A stretch of 9,034 nucleotides of DNA, from assembly GCA_027068235.1 (NCBI GenBank), contig JAMOUE010000221.1:1-9034 (forward strand), given 5' to 3'. The DNA is from Deltaproteobacteria bacterium (GTDB lineage Bacteria; Desulfobacterota; Dissulfuribacteria; Dissulfuribacterales; QOAL01). The notes beneath the pieces were generated by a model, which was not told the DNA's origin, searched no databases, and saw only the letters and a program-made list of their open reading frames with translations. The position numbers and the translations under genes are program-made. Below, in pieces: positions 1 through 6,004 of the stretch; position 1 is the stretch's first letter; every line of letters begins with the position of its first letter.

Positions 1-2
1 TA

Positions 3-152
3 TGGAGAAGAGCAATCTCCAACGCCTTCATTGCATATCTAACTGAAGTCCCATTTATGGTGGCGCCAGATGTAATGGCAAGAAGCGGATGGACAGTTTG
101 GGACCTGGAAAATAATAACAAAAAAAAGGGGTTACAGCATTCTTTGCTGTAA
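3..152 (+). CDS. Possible C-terminal tail of a gene entering from the left (unidentified)
   Basis: From base 3 one plus-strand frame stays open for 49 codons to a TAA at 150-152. The codons up to about 119 look like those of the neighbouring genes (gca, atc, tcc, gcc, ttc). The visible peptide includes VPFMVAPDVMARSGWTVWDL, after which it becomes a low-complexity Asn/Lys run and ends inside the terminator hairpin at 126-158. I do not recognise the family. A stop codon inside a terminator stem is possible but not usual. The real gene could instead use the frame that stops at 40-42, or this stretch could be non-coding. The piece is too short to decide. Confidence 0.3.
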   Translation, partial: WRRAISNAFIAYLTEVPFMVAPDVMARSGWTVWDLENNNKKKGLQHSLL

Positions 153-158
153 CCCCTT
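126..158. terminator. Strong intrinsic terminator, probably bidirectional
   Basis: A perfect 12-bp GC-rich stem (128-139 with 145-156, loop of 5) is extended by two A-T pairs to 126-158. On the minus strand it is followed by a long T run (the A-tract at 120-127), so it is well placed to end the tRNA-Arg/tRNA-fMet transcripts. On the plus strand it is followed by a T-rich stretch at 157-169, so it may also end the gene entering from the left. Confidence 0.88.
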
Positions 159-168
159 ATGTTTTTAT

Positions 169-245
<77 letters not shown>

Positions 246-262
246 CTCGAATTGTGTTAAAC

Positions 263-291
263 TTATTAATCATCCAGCTTCAACTTGTCAA
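263..291 (-). promoter_or_regulatory. Sigma-70-type promoter for tRNA-fMet
   Basis: Read on the minus strand, a perfect -35 TTGACA (291-286) is followed after 17 bp by TAATAA (268-263). Transcription would start near 256, about 11 nt before the mature tRNA. The -10 is only a partial match. The same TTGACA-17-TAATAA arrangement occurs upstream of cfa at 7291-7263. Confidence 0.55.
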
Positions 292-387
292 TATACAATT
301 GTCGAGATTTAAACTAGCTGTTAAAATTTACTTAAATCATGAAGTTATCACGCTTATATCAGTAAAATATAGCTGGATGTTATTATA

Positions 388-463
388 TGGTGCCCCCGGC
401 ACGATTCGAACGTGCGACACCAGGATTAGGAATCCTGTGCTCTATCCCCTGAGCTACGGGGGC
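388..463 (-). tRNA. tRNA-Arg (anticodon CCT)
   Basis: This is a complete 76-nt cloverleaf on the minus strand with a fully paired seven-base acceptor stem (GCCCCCG with CGGGGGC), discriminator A and an encoded CCA (390-388). The anticodon loop TTCCTAA gives CCT at 430-428, which reads AGG arginine codons. The T-arm carries the usual GTTCGAATC loop. It lies between the J-protein gene and tRNA-fMet, all on the minus strand, 142 bp upstream of the latter. AGG is used in the nearby genes, so the tRNA is functionally relevant here. Confidence 0.96.
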
Positions 464-481
464 ACTCAAATTTGGCTGCAA

Positions 482-510
482 CTGTTAACATACGCGAATA
501 CAGGCGTCAA
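482..510 (-). promoter_or_regulatory. Probable promoter for tRNA-Arg
   Basis: On the minus strand, TTGACG (510-505) is separated by 17 bp from TAACAG (487-482). The latter is preceded by a TGn extended -10 element. The -35 lies 42 bp from the mature tRNA end, almost the same distance as in the tRNA-fMet promoter (41 bp). The -10 itself is weak. Confidence 0.4.
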
Positions 511-532
511 GGATGCCCTTTGGTGTTAAACT

Positions 533-1522
533 CTAAAGACCTACATTTTTTAGTTCCTTTACCAACTTCTTCTGCTCGCTACTCAACTTTTTAGGAACAT
601 CAATCATGACTCTGACGTACAAATCCTTTCTTCCACCAGATTTGCTTGGCAATCCCTTGCCCCGTAGCCGCATTTTCTGACCACATCTTATTCCAGCAGG
701 AATCTTGAGCTTCAATTTGGCTCCATCAATACCAGGAACCTCGACTTTGGTACCAAGACATGCCTCTGAAAATTTTATGAATTTATCATAAACAAGATTC
801 CCATCCTTATCGAAATAAAAACCTTGAGGCAAGGTTATATTAATCCTCAAATAAAGGTCTCCTCTGCCGCCAGGGCCTTGGACACCTTTTCCAGGAACCC
901 TTATCTTTTTTCCTTGCTCAATACCCTTTGGAATCTTAACTGATATCTTCTCAGGAAATCCTCCTGTCTGAAGAGATATGATCTTTTTATCGCCGTTTAT
1001 AACCTCTTGAGGTGTCACATAAAGATCCAAGATAACATCTTGGCCCTTGGGCTGAGGCTGCTGCTGATAGATAAAGCCTTCATCTGCATCATAACCGCCA
1101 TAACCACGACCCCTATGAAAATCTGTCTCACCTTGGGTGGCAAAGAGATCATCAAATATGGAACCCATACCTGCGCCACCCCCTCCTCCTGTGCGGAAGA
1201 TTATTCGGGTAAAACCATCTCCTCCTATTCCCAGGTCTTGGAATATTGAGGAAAAATCAAAATTCTTGAAAATGTCTTCTTGGCTATACTGCCTATGAAA
1301 CTCTTGTGAACCAAAGGCATCATATTCCTTGCGCTTTTTAGGATCGCTTAAAACAGCGTAGGCCTCGTTTATCTCTTTAAACCTCTCCTCAGCCTCTTTG
1401 TTTCCTTTGTTTTTGTCAGGATGATATTTTATGGCAAGCTTTCTAAAAGCCTTTTTTATCTCGTCGGCACTTGCATCCTTAGATACGCCTAATATCTTGT
1501 AATAATCTTTTGCATGCGTCAT
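533..1522 (-). CDS. cbpA: DnaJ-class co-chaperone, CbpA-like (no zinc finger)
   Basis: This is a 329-residue type II (class B) J-protein. It would stimulate the ATPase of a DnaK/Hsp70 partner in the cytoplasm and present unfolded substrates. Residues 5-70 form the J-domain, with the HPD motif at 34-36 and the usual basic helix before it. Residues about 96-150 are a Gly/Phe-rich linker with a GGGGGAGMG run. Two beta-sandwich C-terminal domains follow (about 161-230 and 231-315), then a short charged helix (SSEQKKLVKEL). The CxxCxGxG repeats of true DnaJ are absent, which points to the CbpA group. The length fits CbpA (about 300-330). The ATG at 1522 is preceded by AAGGG five bases upstream. 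No CbpM-type modulator gene lies beside it; tRNA-Arg follows 69 bp downstream on the same strand. DNA binding, known for E. coli CbpA, cannot be judged here. Confidence 0.93.
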   Translation of the reverse strand: MTHAKDYYKILGVSKDASADEIKKAFRKLAIKYHPDKNKGNKEAEERFKEINEAYAVLSDPKKRKEYDAFGSQEFHRQYSQEDIFKNFDFSSIFQDLGIGGDGFTRIIFRTGGGGGAGMGSIFDDLFATQGETDFHRGRGYGGYDADEGFIYQQQPQPKGQDVILDLYVTPQEVINGDKKIISLQTGGFPEKISVKIPKGIEQGKKIRVPGKGVQGPGGRGDLYLRINITLPQGFYFDKDGNLVYDKFIKFSEACLGTKVEVPGIDGAKLKLKIPAGIRCGQKMRLRGKGLPSKSGGRKDLYVRVMIDVPKKLSSEQKKLVKELKNVGL

Positions 1523-1553
1523 TTTAACCCTTAGTCCTCTCTATTTAGTAATA

Positions 1554-1575
1554 TTGATAAAAATTTGATAAAAAT
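1554..1575. repeat. Exact 11-bp tandem repeat, two copies
   Basis: TTGATAAAAAT occurs twice without a gap (1554-1564 and 1565-1575), followed by a partial third copy TTG (1576-1578). It sits in the divergent promoter region between the J-protein gene and ldcA. The period is about one helical turn, so the A-tracts are phased. It may be a curved DNA element or a protein-binding site. Confidence 0.7.
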
Positions 1576-1594
1576 TTGGAATGCATCATTATAC
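1565..1594 (+). promoter_or_regulatory. ldcA: Weak candidate promoter for ldcA
   Basis: TTGATA (1565-1570), within the second tandem repeat, is followed after 18 bp by TTATAC (1589-1594). An alternative is TTGGAA (1576-1581) with CATAAT (1600-1605), also 18 bp apart. Either would give a short leader before the start at 1650. The region is AT-rich, so chance matches are likely. Confidence 0.25.
1588..1593 (-). promoter_or_regulatory. cbpA: Perfect -10 element for the J-protein gene
   Basis: On the minus strand TATAAT is read from 1593 to 1588, with TG directly in front. The expected -35 region (about 1611-1616) matches poorly. A start near 1581 would give a leader of about 60 nt. No heat-shock (sigma-32-type) promoter is obvious. 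Confidence 0.4.
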
Positions 1595-1649
1595 AGAACC
1601 ATAATAAACAGTAAGTTCAGTAAGTACAAAGTCAAGGATTTGACAATCA

Positions 1650-2540
1650 ATGAAAATATACCTGTTCGAACCAGCATCTCCTTCTGACCCCAAAACCATT
1701 GAGGAAGCGCTAGCTTTTTTTAATAATGAGTTTCCATCCCACGAAAAGCCTTCTTTTTCATTCATAGGTCAAATAGGAATGGTAAATCCAGAACTTCCCT
1801 ACCTAGCCTGGGACGACACATTAAAGGCAAAGACATTTATTGAGGCTTCTTGCAAAAAAGAGGCCTGTTTTATTTGGGCTACGCGCGGAGGATATGGCAC
1901 CTTACGATGGTTAGGACTCGTTGACTTTTCTTCTCTAGCAAGTTCTTTGTCTAATAAGCTATTTATGGGATTTAGCGATGTAACCTTTCTTGCATCTCAG
2001 CTAACAAACATGGGGCTTAAGTTCCTGCACGCCCCTATGTTAAGCACCTTTTTAAAGAGTAACCCGGAAAGCAGGCAAGCCTTTTACAGTTTTTTACGAA
2101 CAGGAAGAACTCCTCTATTGGCCGGCGTTGGACTAAAACAAGGTTCTTGTGTAGGGCGAGTGATTGGTGGGAACCTAACCTGTATTTGTCACTCCATAGG
2201 TACAAAATACGAGCCTCAGTGGCATGATTCAATACTATTTATAGAAGACTGCTGGGAAGACCTATACAAAATAGATCGCATGTTGACTCATCTCATAGAA
2301 TGTGGAGCGCTAGATAAAGTCCAGGGTATAGCCTTAGGTTCATTTTTGTTTTCAGATAATGAAAAAGAACAGACAAAGATGTTGCCACACCTTTTTGCAG
2401 ACAGGCTTGCACCTTTAGAAAAACCCATAGTTATGGATCTACCAGTTGGCCATGGAAGTTCTAATATGCCAATACTTCTTGGAGGAATGTACGAACTAGA
2501 TGGCACAAGTGGCACACTCACGCCTTGGGACTTTGAATGA
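1650..2540 (+). CDS. ldcA: LD-carboxypeptidase (peptidase family S66)
   Basis: This 296-residue cytoplasmic enzyme, of normal family length, has no signal peptide. S66 LD-carboxypeptidases remove the terminal D-Ala from murein tetrapeptides during cell-wall recycling. The Ser-Glu-His catalytic set typical of the family is present: Ser109 in GFSD, Glu199 in FIED, and His268 in GHGS. The family's RGGYG motif (79-83) and GGNL (173-176) are also there. The related MccF proteins (microcin C immunity) share this fold, and the sequence alone does not exclude that role. Nothing nearby suggests microcin production, so recycling is preferred. The start ATG has only a moderate ribosome site, AAGGA at 1634-1638, 11 bases upstream. 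The gene is divergent from the J-protein gene and convergent with the aldolase gene. No hairpin terminator is visible in the 68-bp gap that follows. Confidence 0.88.
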   Translation: MKIYLFEPASPSDPKTIEEALAFFNNEFPSHEKPSFSFIGQIGMVNPELPYLAWDDTLKAKTFIEASCKKEACFIWATRGGYGTLRWLGLVDFSSLASSLSNKLFMGFSDVTFLASQLTNMGLKFLHAPMLSTFLKSNPESRQAFYSFLRTGRTPLLAGVGLKQGSCVGRVIGGNLTCICHSIGTKYEPQWHDSILFIEDCWEDLYKIDRMLTHLIECGALDKVQGIALGSFLFSDNEKEQTKMLPHLFADRLAPLEKPIVMDLPVGHGSSNMPILLGGMYELDGTSGTLTPWDFE

Positions 2541-2608
2541 TATCTAAGGAATAATAAGGATAATATTTACAACTTCCAAATACCTAATCAGGGCCCAAAA
2601 CTCATCCA

Positions 2609-3217
2609 TCAAGAAAAGAGCTTACTGTAACCTATAATCTTGATGTTGTTTTCTAGCTGTTCAATCAGGCAGAATGCTTCCATAAAGTTGCTACCCCAAG
2701 CGACAACACCATGACCTTTTAGGATGAAAATTTTTGACTTTTTAGCTGCCTGGGCTGCTGCATTGGCAAGCTCATCTGTTCCAGGCAAAAAAAATGGAAC
2801 AATCTCAACAGATGAAAAAAATAGTCTTCCCTCTGCAAGTACATTCAAATCAAGCCCTTCTTGTTGAAGGCTAACTGCAGTGGACCAAGGTGCATGGGCA
2901 TGTATTATGGCATTTGCCTTTTTTATGGCAGCGTATATTGCCAAGTGCATGGGTGTTTCAGAGGAAGGTTTCTTATTGCCAAGAACTGTGTCGCCTTTTT
3001 CTGTCACTACAAGTATCTGATTGCTGTCCAAAAAACCTTTATGCACTCCAGATGCAGTGATAACCACTGTGTTGTCATGAAGTCTCATGCTAAGATTGCC
3101 ATCCATCCCAGAAACAAGTCCCTTTTTATAAAGAAGCTGTCCAAATCTAATTATCTGTTCTTCAGCTACTTTGACACTTACCTGGTTCATCGCCATACCC
3201 GTTTCCCCTTTAGACAT
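2609..3217 (-). CDS. Class II aldolase/adducin-family protein (FucA-like)
   Basis: The 202-residue protein belongs to the zinc-dependent class II aldolase family (FucA, RhaD, AraD, MtnB). Visible motifs are GNLS at 40-43 and SSET at 85-88, whose Glu87 aligns with the catalytic acid of FucA. The zinc ligands are HAH at 106-108 and His169 in KGHGV. Members cleave or epimerise sugar phosphates such as L-fuculose-1-phosphate, or dehydrate methylthioribulose-1-phosphate; which applies is not readable. The gene stands alone, with no sugar kinase, isomerase or methionine-salvage gene beside it. Two starts are possible. ATG 3217 has AAGG seven bases ahead. ATG 3196 has AAAGGGG eight bases ahead and would give 195 residues. 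The second has the better ribosome site, but I keep the longer frame because both are plausible. Confidence 0.88.
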   Translation of the reverse strand: MSKGETGMAMNQVSVKVAEEQIIRFGQLLYKKGLVSGMDGNLSMRLHDNTVVITASGVHKGFLDSNQILVVTEKGDTVLGNKKPSSETPMHLAIYAAIKKANAIIHAHAPWSTAVSLQQEGLDLNVLAEGRLFFSSVEIVPFFLPGTDELANAAAQAAKKSKIFILKGHGVVAWGSNFMEAFCLIEQLENNIKIIGYSKLFS

Positions 3218-3246
3218 TCATACGCCTTATTGAACAAAAGTACAAA

Positions 3247-3252
3247 ATTATA
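3247..3252 (-). promoter_or_regulatory. Perfect -10 element for the aldolase gene
   Basis: Read on the minus strand, TATAAT runs from 3252 to 3247, about 30 bp upstream of the first start codon. The best -35 at 17 bp spacing is TTATTA, a poor match. Transcription would begin near 3240. Confidence 0.4.
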
Positions 3253-3354
3253 AAGAACCATCACAAGATTAATAAGGAAGGACATAAAAGTGAATACGCG
3301 ACAATACAACTTCCTTGCCTCGAGTCTTATCTAGGCCTCTTTATGCCATTGCCC

Positions 3355-3381
3355 TTGACAATACTACAGAATGCGTGTAAT
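3355..3381 (+). promoter_or_regulatory. Promoter of the riboswitch-controlled operon
   Basis: A perfect -35 TTGACA (3355-3360) is followed by TGTAAT (3376-3381, spacer 15, five of six matches). TAATCA (3378-3383, spacer 17) is an alternative. The start would fall near 3388, about 20 nt before the riboswitch P1 stem, which supports the assignment. Confidence 0.55.
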
Positions 3382-3406
3382 CATAAACAGACAACAAGAT
3401 ATTGTG

Positions 3407-3557
3407 CCTCAGGTGAACGGGAAGTCCGGTGAAAGTCCGGCGCTGACCCGCAACCGTGAGCAGGGACGAAAGCTGGAAAGTGCCACTGTCATACACTTTG
3501 TATGATGGGAAGGCCCAGCAAGTAGGTTGATCTGCAAGCCGGGAGACCGGCCTGAGG
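3407..3557 (+). ncRNA. Cobalamin (B12) riboswitch aptamer
   Basis: The conserved core is easy to read. GGGAA and CCGGTGAAAGTCCGG are followed by the GACCCGC core element. TGCCACTGTCA and GGGAAGG appear further on. The B12 box, AGCCGGGAGACCGGCCTG, is near 3537-3554. The P1 closing stem is a perfect 7-bp helix, 3407-3413 with 3551-3557. The peripheral hairpin at about 3485-3515 (CATACACTTTGTATG) is an additional variable arm. The aptamer binds adenosylcobalamin or a related corrinoid in the nascent mRNA and normally lowers expression of the downstream gene. It is on the same strand as the two genes at 3678-6004 and ends 120 nt before the first start codon. Confidence 0.95.
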
Positions 3558-3673
3558 GGAGAGTATCTGGCTTCGAGGCTTAAAGTCAAGATACAACTAC
3601 TCATGAGTCAGTGATGTCTCGTCCTGCTTCATTCTCCCCTTCCCTTTCCCTTGTGGCCCATACAACAAGGAGG
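3555..3673 (+). promoter_or_regulatory. Riboswitch expression platform with Shine-Dalgarno sequestration
   Basis: Three segments compete. AGGGGAGA (3555-3562), which overlaps the 3' strand of P1, can pair perfectly with TCTCCCCT (3633-3640). The start of that tract, TCTCC (3633-3637), can alternatively pair with GGAGG (3669-3673) in the Shine-Dalgarno sequence. A second possible hairpin, CCTTGT (3649-3654) with ACAAGG (3665-3670), also covers that site. With ligand, P1 forms and the tract is free to mask the ribosome site; without ligand the site is open. No T-tailed terminator is present, so control is probably translational. The pairings are read from the sequence; the switching model is inferred. 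Confidence 0.6.
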
Positions 3674-3677
3674 AATC

Positions 3678-4502
3678 ATGAAAATCATCAGCCAGAACAT
3701 CAACATCTTTGATCCGAGGGTCTATAAGGCAGTAATCGATAAGGATGAGTACTTTATCACTGAACTTACGAAAAGAGTACTTGACAACGGGGCTTCAGGT
3801 CTTGAAATAAACCTTGGTGGCTGGAAGACCTCTGGTAGCGCTATGCCTTGGCTGGTGAAACTGGTCAGAAAGGTGAGCGACTGCCCTATCTTTTTGAGTC
3901 CTATTCCAGCATCTTTAAAAGATGCCGTAGAGGCGGACTCAACTGGGAACCTGTTTATAAACTGTGTTACTGCAGACACCCCTAGACTTGAGAGCATGAT
4001 GAATGGAGCTCGCTGCCTAAACACCTCCCTTATAGTGCTTCTCACCAAGACCGGCCTTTGTCCTTCAAGCCTTGATCAGGTACTGATACTTGCAGAAGAG
4101 GTTCTCGAAAAGGCTGAGAAAGTTGGAATGCCGCTTGACAAGATAATCCTCGACCCAGTGCTAAGACCACGGCTTTCCATGGATTCAGATGGTTGCATGG
4201 TCAACAGGCCAGACGTCACCTTTTTCGCAGAGGCCATAGCACTTATTGGAATGTTAAGGGAACAGAAGATCAAAACGGCAGCCGGACTAAGTAACCTCAC
4301 AGTAGGCATGAGTAAACCCTTTAGAAGCGGTTACGAAGCAAGTGCTGCAAGGGTATTTATGAGCGCAGGCCTTGACTACTGCATAATGGACTGCTCAAAT
4401 AAACGTCGCATAGCAGAAATTCTACATTTTGAGGAGGCTGCAGAAAGAATCAGGCTGGCTCAAGGCATAACATGCATGAAAGAGGCATTGTATTCTCAAT
4501 GA
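3678..4502 (+). CDS. Pterin-binding (DHPS-fold) methyltransferase-like protein
   Basis: This single-domain protein of 274 residues resembles the TIM-barrel pterin domain of AcsE, the MetH methyltetrahydrofolate domain and dihydropteroate synthase. Recognisable landmarks in order are INIF (8-11) near the family's GERIN position, GLEINLGG (41-48), FINC (93-96), TKTG (123-126), ILDP (157-160) and GLSN (203-206). Asn95, Asp159 and Asn206 match pterin-contacting residues of the family. The usual Asp of DLN is Glu43, and the LDS segment is replaced by LSPIP (73-77). It may therefore bind a changed pterin or have another methyl acceptor; true folate synthesis is unlikely. ATG 3678 is chosen because AAGGAGG ends four bases before it; the upstream in-frame ATG at 3651 has no ribosome site. 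It is the first gene under the B12 riboswitch, with putP next. No corrinoid protein is adjacent. Confidence 0.8.
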   Translation: MKIISQNINIFDPRVYKAVIDKDEYFITELTKRVLDNGASGLEINLGGWKTSGSAMPWLVKLVRKVSDCPIFLSPIPASLKDAVEADSTGNLFINCVTADTPRLESMMNGARCLNTSLIVLLTKTGLCPSSLDQVLILAEEVLEKAEKVGMPLDKIILDPVLRPRLSMDSDGCMVNRPDVTFFAEAIALIGMLREQKIKTAAGLSNLTVGMSKPFRSGYEASAARVFMSAGLDYCIMDCSNKRRIAEILHFEEAAERIRLAQGITCMKEALYSQ

Positions 4503-4537
4503 GAGCCGGTAGAGAAGGCTTCTGCACATAACACATC

Positions 4538-6004
4538 TTGGACAAAAGCGTACTAATAACATTTGCCCTATACTTTATAGGGGTATTTGTAATAGGGATA
4601 GCTGCTTGGGCAAGGACAAGCAGCATATCAGACTACATCCTTGGAGGAAGACGGCTTGGAAGCCTAGTCTCTGCGCTTAGTGCAGGGGCATCAGACATGA
4701 GCGGCTGGCTTTTGCTGGGGCTTCCTGGCCTTGTCTATTCCAGCGGGCTTCAGGGCCTATGGCTTGCAGGTGGACTTCTTGCCGGAACATACCTCAACTG
4801 GACTGTTGTTGCCAAAAGGCTAAGGGTCTTCAGCCAGATATTCAACAACTCGTTGACCATTCCAGAATATCTTGAAAACCGATTTGAAGATCATTCAGGT
4901 ATGCTAAGATCCATCTCTGCACTTATGATCCTTTTCTTTTTTACTATTTATACAAGCTCTGGGCTGGTGGCAGGAGGCAAGCTGTTCAACTCCATATTCT
5001 CCATACCCTATGAAAGGGCCATGATCCTTGGAGCTGCCTCAGTCCTCATATATACATTCATGGGGGGCTTTCTTGCAGTCTCTTGGACAGATGCATTCCA
5101 GGCCCTACTAATGCTAAGCGCGCTTCTGGTTGTACCTATTCTTGCCTTTTTTGATGTTGGCCAAATTGATAAATCCATATTTTCAGAGCCTGCCGGAAGT
5201 CTTATGCCTAAAGAAGAAGGACTTGCACAATTCATTGCCATTGCCTCTTTATGCGGATGGGGCCTTGGCTACTTTGGGCAGCCGCATATACTTGCTCGAT
5301 TCATGGCCATAGACTCTCCCAACAACATACCAAAGGCCAAAACAATAGGGACCTCATGGGCAGCCCTTGCCATGGCTGGTGCAATCCTTGTAGGCATTGC
5401 AGGCACATTCTACTTCCCAGACAGGTTGCAAGATGCTGAAAAGGTCTTCATCTTTCTGGTACAAAATCTGATGCATCCTGCATTGGCAGGAATATGCCTT
5501 GCCGCCATACTTGCTGCTATCATGAGTACGGCAGATTCACAGCTTCTAGTTTCTGCCTCTGCCCTTGCAGAAGATTTTTACAGAGCCAGGTTCAGGCCAA
5601 ATGCAGGTCAGAAAGAGCTCGTCTGGATAGGAAGGATCACAGTGCTAATGGTATGTCTTGTTGCGGTCTATTTTGCAAGGAATCCCCAAAGCAGGGTACT
5701 TGAAATGGTCTCATATGCATGGGCAGGGTTTGGAGCAGGATTTGGGCCTACCATCATCTTCTCTCTTTTTTGGCAGAGAATGAATCGTTATGGTGCTATT
5801 TCAGGGGTTCTTGCCGGAGGCATATGTGTTGTGATTTGGAAAAATCTATCTGGAGGCATATTTGATCTCTACGAAATGATTCCTGGAGTAATGGCCTCGG
5901 CACTGGCTATAGTCATTGTGAGCTACGCAACCAATCCCCCTGGGGAACAAACATCAAAGCTTTTTAAAAAATCTGTGCAAATGTTAAATCAAGCCTCTGC
6001 ATAA
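4538..6004 (+). CDS. putP: Sodium/proline symporter, PutP type
   Basis: The 488-residue inner-membrane protein of the sodium:solute symporter family has about 13 hydrophobic segments and close to the length of E. coli PutP (502). It imports proline with Na+. Matching motifs are GASDMSGW (50-57, with the Na+-site Asp53), TIYTSSGLVAGGKLF (136-150), GWGLGYFGQPHILARFM (240-256) and AIMSTADSQLLV (327-338). Trp241, Tyr245 and Pro249 correspond to residues tied to proline binding in E. coli. Proline is thus the likely substrate; a betaine cannot be excluded. The start is TTG 4538: an in-frame TAA at 4529-4531 forbids extension, and the N-terminus aligns with E. coli PutP. There is no good ribosome site, so translation may depend on the gene 35 bp upstream. 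Its last 16 bp overlap cfa on the opposite strand. Confidence 0.94.
   Translation: MDKSVLITFALYFIGVFVIGIAAWARTSSISDYILGGRRLGSLVSALSAGASDMSGWLLLGLPGLVYSSGLQGLWLAGGLLAGTYLNWTVVAKRLRVFSQIFNNSLTIPEYLENRFEDHSGMLRSISALMILFFFTIYTSSGLVAGGKLFNSIFSIPYERAMILGAASVLIYTFMGGFLAVSWTDAFQALLMLSALLVVPILAFFDVGQIDKSIFSEPAGSLMPKEEGLAQFIAIASLCGWGLGYFGQPHILARFMAIDSPNNIPKAKTIGTSWAALAMAGAILVGIAGTFYFPDRLQDAEKVFIFLVQNLMHPALAGICLAAILAAIMSTADSQLLVSASALAEDFYRARFRPNAGQKELVWIGRITVLMVCLVAVYFARNPQSRVLEMVSYAWAGFGAGFGPTIIFSLFWQRMNRYGAISGVLAGGICVVIWKNLSGGIFDLYEMIPGVMASALAIVIVSYATNPPGEQTSKLFKKSVQMLNQASA

Noticed and set aside
2541..2608. Terminator between ldcA and the aldolase gene
   Set aside because: The gap is AT-rich, but I could not find a stable hairpin with a T-tail on either strand.
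2861..3253. Plus-strand open frame opposite the aldolase gene
   Set aside because: The minus-strand protein carries the full set of class II aldolase residues; the opposite frame is compositional shadow.
3341..3604. Minus-strand open frame over the riboswitch
   Set aside because: It is explained by the complement of the structured GC-rich aptamer. The plus-strand aptamer motifs are unmistakable.
3651..3677. Upstream ATG at 3651 as start of the methyltransferase-like gene
   Set aside because: It has no ribosome site, and the extra nine codons consist of the Shine-Dalgarno region for the ATG at 3678.
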